64,000 nt of DNA from Deltaproteobacteria bacterium (lineage in GTDB: Bacteria; Myxococcota; B64-G9), in assembly GCA_016935365.1 (NCBI GenBank), contig JAFGRB010000424.1:1-64000 (forward strand), given 5' to 3'. This document shows positions 53,218-61,956 of the stretch, piece after piece. The translations under genes were made by a program, and so were the position numbers. Each line of letters opens with the position of its first letter. The first letter of the stretch is position 1. The notes under the pieces were generated by a model that ran no database searches, was not told where the DNA came from, and worked only from the letters and a program-made list of their open reading frames with translations.

Positions 53218-55830
53218 TCATCTCGGGTACTGTCCGAAGATCCGGATGGCGTTGAGCGAGTCCTGCGACGTCCAGCCGGAGAACACGACCAGGGAGTCCC
53301 CGCACAGGTTCGCGCAGCCGGCGCTGTCCAGGGCGTCGGACTCGGTGTGGGAGATCAAAAAGTCCCGATAGAAGGTCCCGTCCGGGTCGACCCGCGCGCC
53401 GCGGATCACCGTCTGCTCGGGGTCGCGATCGTCCTCCCAGGAAATGAGGATTCTCTCGCCGTCGAAGTGCGCCCGCGGATGGGACTGCTCGCCGTCGGCG
53501 GTCGAGATGCCGAGATAGCCCGCGCCGTCGAGGATCTCGCCGTCGGTGGTCACCTGCACGGCGTAGATGTCGCGGTTGTCCGTATCCTGCCATGCGACCA
53601 GATAGTATTCGCCGCCAAAGGCCACCGTGGGCTGGGAGGAGGTCCAGATGTCGGTGATAGGCAAGAAGGCCATGTCCAGGATCTCGCCTTCTCCGCTCAC
53701 CCGCCTGCCGACCACGAAGCGCGGATCGAATGGGGTTCGCTGCCAGGTCCAGACCACCAGGTAGTCCTGCCCGTCCGATGCTGCGGACACGGAGTAGTTG
53801 TCGCCTTCCCCGGTCGAGATGGCGACGGCGTCCTCGCGCAGCTCTCCGGATGCATCGATCCACATGCCGAGCACGTCGGTGCCGTTCTCCACCGAGCGGG
53901 TGCACACCATGAAGTAGTCGCTTCCGTCGAAGAGGATCCCCGGTGGCGCGTTGCCCACGCTGCCCTCGACGAGCAGGCGCTCGCCGGGCTCGACAGCCTG
54001 TCCATGCCGGTCCAGGACCACTCCGTGAATCCCGCGATCCTCCTGCCCGTGGACGGTCCAGGCGACGAGGTAGTCATGCCCGTCGGAGGCAGCGGCCGGG
54101 TTCGTCTGGTCCCCTGCCGAGGTGGAGATGGAGAAGGACTCCTGGCCGATCATCGCACCGCTTCTGTCGAGCAGGGCTCCGTAGATGTCCTTCTGGTCGA
54201 CCGTGTTGTCCGAGCTCCACACCACGAGGTAGTCGGAGCCGTTCGACGCTACATTTGGCTCGTACTGGCTGTTGACGGCGAGCGAGATGTGGATGCCGGA
54301 GGTGTCGAGGACCTGGCCGTCCGTCTGGACCCTGGCGCCCGAGATGTCCGACCAGCCGGCGCTGCTGTCGGAGAAGACCACGAGGTGCCTCTCGCCGTCG
54401 AAGACCGCCGAGGGATCGATCTGGCTCTCCGCCATCTGCACCAGCGGCATCCCGTCGGTGTCGAGAACGCTCCCGGACCTGTCCACCCAGGTCGCGTAGA
54501 TGTCGGCCAGGCCCTCTCGGGCATCGTTCCAGGCGACGAAGAAGTCGCTCCCATCGAAGACGACCGTGGGATTCCCCTGCAGCTCTGGCGCCAAAGCGAT
54601 CTGGATCGGCGCTGCATCCAGCACTGCGCCCGAGCTGTCGATCCGCGCGCCGAAGAGATCGGAGTGGCCGTCCGGCTCGTCCTCCCACACGACGAGGAAC
54701 TCGTTTCCGCCGAATGCCACCGCGGCGAAGGTCTGGTTCGCTGCGGAGTCCGAGATCCGGAATCCGTCCGGATCGAGAACTGCGCCCGAGCTTTCGACTC
54801 TCGCGCCATAGATGCACGGCGCGGCGTGCCGCTCGTCCTGCCATGCGATCAGGTAGCTGTCCTGGCCGAAGGCCAGGGCCGGAAACTTGGCCAGGTCCGT
54901 GCGGACGGAGACGGGGAAGCCGTTCGGATCGAGCACCGTCCCGGAGCCTTCGACCCGAGCTGCGTAGATGTCGCATTGAAAGTCTCGGTTGTCGAGCCAG
55001 GCCACCATGTAGTTCGTCCCGTCGAAGGCCATCGAGGGAAGCAGCTGGTCCTCCGATGCATCGCAGAGCGCGAAGGGCTCGGGATCGAGCAGCGTGCCAT
55101 CGGTGGAGATCCGGGCGCCGAAGATATCGAAGCTGGTTCCGCTCACCTGGTCCCAGACCACCAGGTAGCTCGTACCGTCGAACGCCACCTGCGGATCCAT
55201 CTCGCTGTCGACGCCGTTCGAGATCTGGATGCCGCCCGGATCCAGGACCGCGCCTTCCCGATCCACCCGCGAGCAGTAGATGTCCGAGTGCGAGCCGCCG
55301 CGATAGTCGGCCCAGACCACGAGGTAGTTCGTGCCGTCGAAGGCCACCGCCGGGGTGTCCTGGCCGCGGTCTGCGAGCCCGAAGATGATGTCCTCGACGA
55401 TCATGAAGTCGCCTTCGGGCATCCGGGGATCGCACTCGAACGCCTCGCCCGAAAGGTCGATTTCCAGATGGGGCTCGTTCGCCGAGCTGTTCTCCACCAC
55501 CAGGGCAGCCTGGGCCTGGCCATCGCTCGAAGGAGCGAAGGTGACCGCAATCTCGTGCACCTCGCCCGGAAGGATCTCCATCACCTCGGATTCGTACGAG
55601 AAATCATCGGACGAGCCCGCGAGTGTGATCTCGGTGATGGCGATCGGGATCGCGTCGGACGGGTTGGAGAGCGAGACGCACAGCTGCTTGCTCTTCCCCA
55701 CGGGCACGGTGCCGAAATCCAGCGATTCAGGCTCAGCCAGGATGGAGGCCGGGCCCTCCGCCTCTCCGTCCGAGCAGGCAAGGCAGAAGAACAGGCTCCA
55801 TGACAAGAGTGCGAGGTATGCAGCTTTCAT
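53218..55830 (-). CDS. Large repeat lipoprotein with HYDIN-like N-domain
   Basis: 870 aa. A lipoprotein signal (MKAAYLALLSWSLFFCLAC) is followed by an Ig-like choice-of-anchor/HYDIN-type domain (SLDFGTVPVGKSKQLCVSLSN, about 36-125). About 13 repeats of roughly 50 residues then run to the end, each with P-x-V-A-F-D-G-T-x-Y-L-V-V-W-x-D-x-R and DIYGARV-x-x-S-G-x-V-L-D. These are four-stranded blade-like units, so the protein is probably a large propeller or toroid on the surface. ATG 55830 has GGGAGG 7 bp upstream. It converges with the O-antigen-ligase-like gene and is divergent from the S9 peptidase gene. Function unknown. Confidence 0.82.
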   Translation of the reverse strand: MKAAYLALLSWSLFFCLACSDGEAEGPASILAEPESLDFGTVPVGKSKQLCVSLSNPSDAIPIAITEITLAGSSDDFSYESEVMEILPGEVHEIAVTFAPSSDGQAQAALVVENSSANEPHLEIDLSGEAFECDPRMPEGDFMIVEDIIFGLADRGQDTPAVAFDGTNYLVVWADYRGGSHSDIYCSRVDREGAVLDPGGIQISNGVDSEMDPQVAFDGTSYLVVWDQVSGTSFDIFGARISTDGTLLDPEPFALCDASEDQLLPSMAFDGTNYMVAWLDNRDFQCDIYAARVEGSGTVLDPNGFPVSVRTDLAKFPALAFGQDSYLIAWQDERHAAPCIYGARVESSGAVLDPDGFRISDSAANQTFAAVAFGGNEFLVVWEDEPDGHSDLFGARIDSSGAVLDAAPIQIALAPELQGNPTVVFDGSDFFVAWNDAREGLADIYATWVDRSGSVLDTDGMPLVQMAESQIDPSAVFDGERHLVVFSDSSAGWSDISGARVQTDGQVLDTSGIHISLAVNSQYEPNVASNGSDYLVVWSSDNTVDQKDIYGALLDRSGAMIGQESFSISTSAGDQTNPAAASDGHDYLVAWTVHGQEDRGIHGVVLDRHGQAVEPGERLLVEGSVGNAPPGILFDGSDYFMVCTRSVENGTDVLGMWIDASGELREDAVAISTGEGDNYSVSAASDGQDYLVVWTWQRTPFDPRFVVGRRVSGEGEILDMAFLPITDIWTSSQPTVAFGGEYYLVAWQDTDNRDIYAVQVTTDGEILDGAGYLGISTADGEQSHPRAHFDGERILISWEDDRDPEQTVIRGARVDPDGTFYRDFLISHTESDALDSAGCANLCGDSLVVFSGWTSQDSLNAIRIFGQYPR

Positions 55831-55916
55831 GTGGCGCCCTCCCATAGGCATCTCATTGTGGCTTTTTGCATCCGATGGGTAAAGGGGTAAAGTACGGAGA
55901 CGAGAGGAGGACCCGC

Positions 55917-58058
55917 ATGCGCATACCCGGACCGCTGCGATCCATCCGCCCCCTCCAGCTCCTCGCGCTGGTGTGGCTGACGCTTCCGTCCTGCCAGCAT
56001 GCCCGCGGCCCGTGGGGCTACCCCGAGGCCCGCCAGGCGGACGTGGTGGACGTCTACCACGGTGTCGAAGTGCCCGATCCCTATCGCTGGCTCGAGGATC
56101 CGGATGCGCCCGAGACGTTGGCCTGGGTCGAGGCCCAGAACGAGCTCACCCGCCGCTTCGTCCGCACGCCGAGCTGGGCGCGTTTGAGAGAGCGACTTGC
56201 AGAGCTGCACGACTACGCGCGCCTGAGCGTGCCCGTGAAGCGGGGCGGCAAGATCTTCTACACCCGCGCAGAGGGCACGCAGAATCAGCCCCGGCTTCTC
56301 GTCGAGCCGGCCGGCGGCGGCGAGGCCAGCGTGGTGCTGGATCCGAACCGCTGGAGCGAGGACGGGACCGCCGCGCTCGGCTCCTTCTCGCCCAGCCGGG
56401 ACGGAGCCCGCGTCGCCTACGCGCGCAGCATGCACGGCTCGGACTGGGAGGAGATCCGGGTGCGGGATCTGGCCTCGGGCGAGGACGGGCCCGAGGTGCT
56501 CGAGTGGTGCAAGTTCTCGGCCGTGGCATGGAAGCCCGACGGCTCAGGCTTCTTCTACAACCGCTACCCGGATCCGACCGGCCGGCCGCCCGAGCAGCAT
56601 CACACGCACAACAAGGTCTACTTCCACGCGCTCGGCACGCCGCAGTCGAGCGACGCGCTGGTCTACGAGCGTCCGGACGCCGAGCTGCTGTCCTTCTACC
56701 CCCAGGTCAGCCAGGACGGCCGCTACCTGGTGCTCACGGTCTACCAGGGAACCGATCCCAAGAACCGCATCTATGTTCGAAAGCTCGACTCGAGCGAAGA
56801 CTTCGTTCGCCTGCTGGACGGTGCGGACGCATCGTACACCTACCTGGAGAACATCGGCACGACGTTCTACTTCCGGACCGACCTGGACGCGCCCCGCTAC
56901 CGGATCGTGGCGATCGACCTCACGCGTCCCCAGCCGAAGAGCTGGCGCGAGGTGGTGGCCGAGCTAGGAGGCAGCGAGGTCATCGAGCACGTGGAGATGG
57001 TCAACAACCGCTTCGTCTGCGCGGTGCTGGACGAAGCCCATAGCCGCCTGCGGATCTACGACCTCAACGGCAGACAGGTGCGAGAGATCGCCCTGCCCGG
57101 GATCGGTTCGGTCTTCTCCATTTCGGGCGAGCGGGAAGATGCCGAGTTCTTCTACGACTACACGTCTTGCTTGCAGCCCTTCACGGTCTATCGCTACCGC
57201 TTCGAGTCCGGGCGCAGCGAGCGCGTCTGGGATGTGAAGCAGCCCCTGGACCCGAGCGCCTATGTGACCCGACAGGTCTTCTACCGCTCGAAGGACGGCA
57301 CCCGCATCCCCATGTCCATCACCCACCGCAAGGATCTGCCCCGGGACGGTTCGGCGCCGGCCCTGCTGTACGGATACGGGGGCTTCAACATCAGCCTGAC
57401 GCCCTATTTCTCGATCCGACCCCTGCTCATGCTCGAGCGGGGCGGCGTCTTCGCCGTGGCCAACCTGCGCGGGGGCGGGGAGTACGGCGAGGCCTGGCAC
57501 CAGGCGGGAATCCTATCCCGCAAGCAGAACGTCTTCGACGACTTCATCGCGGCGGCCGAGCACCTGCTGCGCGAGGGCTACACGCAACCGGAGCGCTTGG
57601 CCATCATGGGTGGCTCGAACGGCGGGCTTCTGACGGCCGCCTGCATGCTGCAGCGCCCCGAGCTCTTCGGCGCGGTGGTCTCGGCCGTGCCGGTCATCGA
57701 CATGCTGCGCTACCACAAGTTCACCGTGGGCCGCTTCTGGGTCTCCGACTACGGCAACGCGGAGCAGAGCAAGGCGCAGTTCGACTTTCTGCGCGCCTAC
57801 TCGCCCCTGCACAACGTCGAGCAGGGCAAGGTCTACCCGCCGGTGCTGATCACGACCGCGGACACCGATGACCGGGTCGTGCCCGCGCACGGCAAAAAGT
57901 TCGCGGCCGCACTGCAGCAGAAAGCCGATCCGACCCATCCGGTCCTGCTCCGGGTCGAGACCAAGGCCGGCCACGGGCGCGGCAAGCCCACATCCAAGCG
58001 CATCGAGGAGTACGCGGATATCTACGGCTTCTTGTTCCGGGTGCTGGGTGTGGATTGA
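55917..58058 (+). CDS. Prolyl oligopeptidase-family (S9) lipoprotein peptidase
   Basis: 713 aa. A signal with lipobox (VWLTLPSC, Cys about 25) places the enzyme in the envelope. The N-terminal propeller begins VYHGVEVPDPYRWLEDPDAPET, the S9A signature. The alpha/beta-hydrolase domain shows GYGGFNISLTPYFS, VANLRGGGEYGEAWH, the nucleophile in MGGSNGGLL, the Asp in TADTDDRVVPAH and the His in KAGHGRGKP. All three catalytic residues are in place, so it should cleave after proline in short peptides. ATG 55917 has AGGAGG 6 bp upstream. Its 3' end overlaps the convergent nucleotidyltransferase gene by 37 bp. Confidence 0.92.
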   Translation: MRIPGPLRSIRPLQLLALVWLTLPSCQHARGPWGYPEARQADVVDVYHGVEVPDPYRWLEDPDAPETLAWVEAQNELTRRFVRTPSWARLRERLAELHDYARLSVPVKRGGKIFYTRAEGTQNQPRLLVEPAGGGEASVVLDPNRWSEDGTAALGSFSPSRDGARVAYARSMHGSDWEEIRVRDLASGEDGPEVLEWCKFSAVAWKPDGSGFFYNRYPDPTGRPPEQHHTHNKVYFHALGTPQSSDALVYERPDAELLSFYPQVSQDGRYLVLTVYQGTDPKNRIYVRKLDSSEDFVRLLDGADASYTYLENIGTTFYFRTDLDAPRYRIVAIDLTRPQPKSWREVVAELGGSEVIEHVEMVNNRFVCAVLDEAHSRLRIYDLNGRQVREIALPGIGSVFSISGEREDAEFFYDYTSCLQPFTVYRYRFESGRSERVWDVKQPLDPSAYVTRQVFYRSKDGTRIPMSITHRKDLPRDGSAPALLYGYGGFNISLTPYFSIRPLLMLERGGVFAVANLRGGGEYGEAWHQAGILSRKQNVFDDFIAAAEHLLREGYTQPERLAIMGGSNGGLLTAACMLQRPELFGAVVSAVPVIDMLRYHKFTVGRFWVSDYGNAEQSKAQFDFLRAYSPLHNVEQGKVYPPVLITTADTDDRVVPAHGKKFAAALQQKADPTHPVLLRVETKAGHGRGKPTSKRIEEYADIYGFLFRVLGVD

Positions 58059-58504
58059 TGCTGGGCGGTGAGCTTCTGGAGGTCCAGGAGATCCTGCTGC
58101 CGTCCAGTGCTTCGCTTGTTGGCCACGAGATCATCTCGGTGGATCACGAGCAGGCGCGCGCCTGCGTAATCGGACTCGACTCGTCTCGCCCATGCCTGGC
58201 TGAACTCCACTCCGTCGATCTCGTTCACGATGTCGATCCGGTTGGGGGGAACGCCCAGCTGCACCACCCTGCCCGGGGAAGTGAAGTCCTCTGCCTTCAG
58301 GTCCAGATCGGAAAAGCCGAAGCCGGCCAGCGCATCGAGTATCTTCCGGGCGTTCTCCGGCGTGGCCCGGACCCAGAAGTCGATGTCCTTGGTGAATCGG
58401 GGCCAGCCGTGGAATGCGAGCGCATGGCCGCCCACCAGGAGGTACTCAACTCCGCTTCGGTTCAAGCACTCGATAAACTCGACGAAATCTCTGCTCAGGC
58501 TCAT
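58022..58504 (-). CDS. Nucleotidyltransferase-fold protein (DUF6036/AbiEii-like), putative toxin of a TA pair
   Basis: 160 aa. The MNT-type nucleotidyltransferase motif is VGGHALAFHGWPRFTKDIDFWVRATPENARKIL with G-G-x(n)-D-x-D, followed by RIDIVNEIDGVEFSQAW with a third acidic residue, and HRDDLVANKRSTGRQQDLLDLQKL, a pattern seen in DUF6036 and AbiEii-like proteins. ATG 58504 has GAGG upstream. The small gene upstream overlaps it by 59 bp. That arrangement fits a two-gene toxin-antitoxin or defence module. The 3' end runs into the S9 peptidase gene on the other strand. Confidence 0.78.
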   Translation of the reverse strand: MSLSRDFVEFIECLNRSGVEYLLVGGHALAFHGWPRFTKDIDFWVRATPENARKILDALAGFGFSDLDLKAEDFTSPGRVVQLGVPPNRIDIVNEIDGVEFSQAWARRVESDYAGARLLVIHRDDLVANKRSTGRQQDLLDLQKLTAQHQSTPSTRNKKP

Positions 58505-58643
58505 TCCGTAGCCTCAGGTACTCCCGAACGCACTCGCCCACTGCATCGAGGCGTTGCTGGGGGCTCATCTGCAGCCAGTAGGCGAGCTCTGCTCGATCCG
58601 CCTCGGCGTGTGACTCGAACACTCTCACGGTGCGCTTGTCCAC
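58446..58643 (-). CDS. Small partner of the nucleotidyltransferase, putative antitoxin
   Basis: 65 aa from GTG 58643, which has AGGAGG 5 bp upstream; a longer frame exists but lacks a ribosome site. The sequence MDKRTVRVFESHAEADRAE then AYWLQMSPQQRLDAVGECVREYLR, ending RRVYRVLEPKRS, is charged and helical without a clear DNA-binding motif. I recall similar small proteins upstream of DUF6036-type nucleotidyltransferases in many genomes. The 59-bp overlap with the next gene implies coupled translation and fixed stoichiometry. Antitoxin function is inference. Confidence 0.6.
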   Translation of the reverse strand: MDKRTVRVFESHAEADRAELAYWLQMSPQQRLDAVGECVREYLRLRNEPEQRFRRVYRVLEPKRS

Positions 58644-58686
58644 GGCGGCCTCCTGGGACCTCGAGCATTGTATCACACCGGCTCTT

Positions 58687-59820
58687 TCAAGGCCTGCGTT
58701 GCGTTGCGCTTTCGACCAGGCGCTCGGAGATCAGCTTCCAGAAAGCGGCCAGGAAGGCGCGTGCCCGGGGACTGCGCTGCAGGCGCGCGTGGACGAAGTT
58801 CTGCTCGGGGCTGTCCTCGCGCTCGCGGTAGACCAGGTCATCGCGGTAGAGGATGCGCTTCTCGGGATGGAACTGCACCCCGAAGACAGACGGGAAGCGC
58901 TTGTGCACAAGCGCCTCCACCACCTTGCCGTCCAGCGAGCTGGCCACGGTCTCGAGATCCCCGGCCAGCCGTCCGACGGCCTGGTGGTGGAGGCTGAAGA
59001 CGGTGACCGTGCGCTTCTTCGACTTCGGCATGAGATGCCGGGTGAGTGCGTGGCGCCGGAAGCGCACCTCGTGCAGCACGCCCCAGCCGACCCCTTCGGC
59101 CGGGTGCATCTGGGCATACGCCGAGCGATGACGCTCGGACGCGGGCGCCTCGGCGTATTCCTCCAGGGTCCGCAGCCCGTAGATCTCCGAGGGGATGTCC
59201 TGGACCAGGCTGCCTCCGAGGGCCACGTTGAGCGACTGCATGCCCAGGCAGATCCCCAGGAGCAGATAGCCCGGCCGCTCGTGCTCGCGCAGAAGCGGCT
59301 CGTGTTCGTGCCCGTCGCCGCGCAGCAGCGCATGGATCAAGGCCAGCTCGAAGAAGTGGCGGGGCGGATCCTCGATCGCCGTGGTCAGCCGGGTGGCCTG
59401 CCCATAGAGCGCCGGCGGGATGTCGGGCCCGCCGGTGAGGATCAGGCCATCCGACTCCGCGAGCAGCTTCGAGAAGGTCTCCCGGCAACCGTTCTTGCCG
59501 AGGGCCGTCTTCGCGCTCACCCGGCAGTCGATGCGCATCAGCTGCATCCAGTCGGGGCCCTCCTCCTCGAGGTAGCGCTGGCTGTCGCTGTACGTCTCCC
59601 ACTCGGCCGCGTGGTGGATGCCTACGACTCGCAGGCCGGGCACCTCGAGCAGCTTCTCGTCCACGAGGGTGGCCAGGTTGCGAAGCTCGCGAGGCTTGGG
59701 GTGGGTCAGCAGCAAGACCACGTCGCCGCTGCGCGCCGGCAAGGCGAGCAGGATGCCGAGCGCGAAGGCGAGCAGCCGAAGGCCGCGTCGCGCGGTGGCA
59801 GCCCGTCTGCTCACGCTCAC
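58687..59820 (-). CDS. Exported class I glutamine amidotransferase-like protein (peptidase C26)
   Basis: 377 aa. A signal peptide (about 1-32, RRGLRLLAFALGILLALPARSG) precedes a C26 fold: VVLLLTHPKPRELRNLATLV, SDGLILTGGPDIPPALYG, the nucleophile elbow LLGICLGMQSLNVALGGSLVQD, and the catalytic His/Glu in FGVQFHPEK. It resembles gamma-glutamyl-GABA hydrolases, which are normally cytosolic, so an exported version is unusual. The start GTG 59820 overlaps the stop of the urocanase gene by 4 bp. A role in cleaving gamma-glutamyl bonds outside the cytoplasm is likely. Confidence 0.8.
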   Translation of the reverse strand: MSVSRRAATARRGLRLLAFALGILLALPARSGDVVLLLTHPKPRELRNLATLVDEKLLEVPGLRVVGIHHAAEWETYSDSQRYLEEEGPDWMQLMRIDCRVSAKTALGKNGCRETFSKLLAESDGLILTGGPDIPPALYGQATRLTTAIEDPPRHFFELALIHALLRGDGHEHEPLLREHERPGYLLLGICLGMQSLNVALGGSLVQDIPSEIYGLRTLEEYAEAPASERHRSAYAQMHPAEGVGWGVLHEVRFRRHALTRHLMPKSKKRTVTVFSLHHQAVGRLAGDLETVASSLDGKVVEALVHKRFPSVFGVQFHPEKRILYRDDLVYREREDSPEQNFVHARLQRSPRARAFLAAFWKLISERLVESATQRRP

Positions 59821-61835
59821 GCCTCGTCCACCTCGGCCAGCGCGGCCGCGATCCGCTCGTCGTCAGCGGTCTCGGGCAAGGTGAGCCGCAGGCCCGGATC
59901 CCGGTCCATGGCCTGCCTGGCCGTCCACACGGCTCCCGGGTTGGCGGCCCAGGCCCGCCTGGCGATGCCGTTGTGGACGTCCCAGGGGATCATGCGGGAG
60001 AGCCGCTGCTCGGCCTCCTGGCTGCCGTCGAGCACCAGGCCGAAGCCTCCGTTGATCACCTCGCCCCAGCCCACGCCGCCGCCATTGTGCAGGCTGACCC
60101 AGGTAGCGCCCCGGAAGGCATCGCCGATGACGTTGTGCACGGCCATGTCGGCGGTCAGCTGGCTTCCGTCGTGGATATTGGCCGTCTCGCGATACGGTGA
60201 GTCCGTTCCGCCCACGTCGTGGTGGTCGCGACCCAGCACGATGGGCGCGGAGACCTCTCCTCTGGCGATGGCCCGGTTGAAGGCGTGCGCGATGGCCACC
60301 CGGCCGCTAGCGTGGGTGTATACGATGCGGGCCTGGGAGCCTACCACCAGCTCGTTCTCGCCGGCCTGGCGGATCCAGCGCAGGTTGTCCCGCATCTGCT
60401 GCTCGATCTCCAGCGGCGATTCGGATGCCATCTCCTCGATCAGATCGCCGGCGATGCGATCGGTCAGCTGCAGGTCGGACGGCTCGCCGCTGGTGCAGAC
60501 CCAGCGGAAGGGGCCGAATCCGTAGTCGAAGCACATCGGCCCCATGATGTCCTCGACGTAGGACGGGTAGCGGAAACGGCCATCCGCCAGCTTGACCGGA
60601 GCACCGGCGCGGTGGCTCTCGAGCAGGAAGGCGTTGCCGTAGTCCCAGAAGGCCATGCCGCGTTTGGCCATCGCGTCGATGGCCTCGACCTGCCGGCACA
60701 AAGAGGCCTGAACCGCCTCTTTGAACCCGATCGGATCGGCGGTCATCATGCGCCTGGCGTTCTCCAGGCTCATACCCGCCGGGTAGTAACCGCCCGAGTA
60801 GGGCAGGTGCAGCGAGGTCTGGTCCGAGCCCAGCTCTATCTCCACGCCGGCCTCGACCAGCCGCTCCCACAGGTCGACCACGTTGCCCGAGTATGCGATC
60901 GAGACGGGCGCGGCGTCCTTGCGCGCGCGCTCGATGCGCACGAGCAGCCGGTCCAGATCGCTCTCGACTTCCATGACCCAGCCTTGCTCGCGGCGCTTGG
61001 AGATGGCCAGGGGATCGATCTCGGCGATCAAGCCCACGGCGCCGGCGATGACCGATGCCTTGGCCTGGGCGCCGCTCATGCCGCCCAGCCCAGAGCTCAC
61101 GAAGAGCTTGCCGGCCAGGCTGTCGGCGCCCAGGTAACGCCGCGCGGCGTTGAGCAGGGTGATCGTCGTGCCGTGAACGATGCCCTGCGGGCCGATATAC
61201 ATGAAGCTACCGGCCGTCATCTGCCCGTAAGAGGTGACGCCCAGAGCGGCCAGCCGGTCGTAGTCCTCGGGGCTCGAGTAGTTCGGGATCACCATGCCGC
61301 AGGTCAGCACCAGCCGCGGCGCGTCCGGGTGGGAGGGGAAGAGCCCCAGCGGGTGGCCCGAGTAGAGCACCAGGGTTTGCTCGTCGCTCATCTCGGACAA
61401 GTACTTCATGGTCAAGAGGTACTGCGCCCAGTTCTGGAACACGGTGCCGTTTCCGCCGTAGGTGATGAGCTCGTGGGGGTGCTGGGCGACGGCCGGATCC
61501 AGGTTGTTCTGGATCATGAGCATGATGGCTGCAGCCGCTCGGCTGCGAGCCGGGTACGCGTCTATCGGCCTGGCGTGCATGGTGTAGGCGGGGCGAAATC
61601 GGCGCATGTAGATCCGCCCGTCCGTGCAGAGCTCCCGGGCGAACTCCGGCGCGAGCTGGGGGTGGAGATCGCGCGAGAAGTACCGCAGCGCGTTTCTCAG
61701 CGCCTGCTGGCGCGCTGCCGGCCCCAGCACCTGCCGGCGGACCGGAGCGTGCGAGACGTCGGGATCGTCCGGCGGCAGAGGCGGAAGCGTATCCGGGATC
61801 CCCTGGCGGACCAGCTCCTGAAAGGATGGGCTCAT
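59817..61835 (-). CDS. hutU: Urocanate hydratase
   Basis: 672 aa, the long form like animal urocanases rather than the roughly 555-aa HutU of Pseudomonas. It converts urocanate to imidazolonepropionate in histidine breakdown with tightly bound NAD+. The NAD-binding segment is FVSSGLGGMSGAQAKASVIAG; ELITYGGNGTVFQNWAQY, the active region SGEPSDLQLTDRIAGDLIEEM and LGRDHHDVGGTDSPYRET are family landmarks. ATG 61835 has GAGG 8 bp upstream; GTG 61844 is an alternative. It is followed by the exported C26-like gene. No hutH, hutI or hutG lies in the window. Confidence 0.92.
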   Translation of the reverse strand: MSPSFQELVRQGIPDTLPPLPPDDPDVSHAPVRRQVLGPAARQQALRNALRYFSRDLHPQLAPEFARELCTDGRIYMRRFRPAYTMHARPIDAYPARSRAAAAIMLMIQNNLDPAVAQHPHELITYGGNGTVFQNWAQYLLTMKYLSEMSDEQTLVLYSGHPLGLFPSHPDAPRLVLTCGMVIPNYSSPEDYDRLAALGVTSYGQMTAGSFMYIGPQGIVHGTTITLLNAARRYLGADSLAGKLFVSSGLGGMSGAQAKASVIAGAVGLIAEIDPLAISKRREQGWVMEVESDLDRLLVRIERARKDAAPVSIAYSGNVVDLWERLVEAGVEIELGSDQTSLHLPYSGGYYPAGMSLENARRMMTADPIGFKEAVQASLCRQVEAIDAMAKRGMAFWDYGNAFLLESHRAGAPVKLADGRFRYPSYVEDIMGPMCFDYGFGPFRWVCTSGEPSDLQLTDRIAGDLIEEMASESPLEIEQQMRDNLRWIRQAGENELVVGSQARIVYTHASGRVAIAHAFNRAIARGEVSAPIVLGRDHHDVGGTDSPYRETANIHDGSQLTADMAVHNVIGDAFRGATWVSLHNGGGVGWGEVINGGFGLVLDGSQEAEQRLSRMIPWDVHNGIARRAWAANPGAVWTARQAMDRDPGLRLTLPETADDERIAAALAEVDEA

Positions 61836-61922
61836 GGCGTGCACCTCGCTGCGGGTTTGAACCCCTCAAAAAGAACGCCGACCAGCCCGCAAGTCAAGCG
61901 GGGATCGGGCTGGCGCCCGCTC

Positions 61923-61950
61923 TTGACAGAATCCTGGGCGGGGATACGAT
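61923..61950 (+). promoter_or_regulatory. Strong candidate promoter for leaderless FHA mRNA
   Basis: A perfect TTGACA (61923-61928), a 16-bp spacer and TACGAT (61945-61950). The expected transcription start, about 7 nt after the -10 box, falls on GTG 61957, the FHA start codon. No ribosome site precedes that GTG. Confidence 0.5.
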
Positions 61951-61956
61951 GGGCTC

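Noticed and set aside
53347-55803. An 818-codon frame on the plus strand.
   Set aside because: It shadows the repeat lipoprotein on the minus strand, which has a signal peptide, ribosome site and regular blade repeats.
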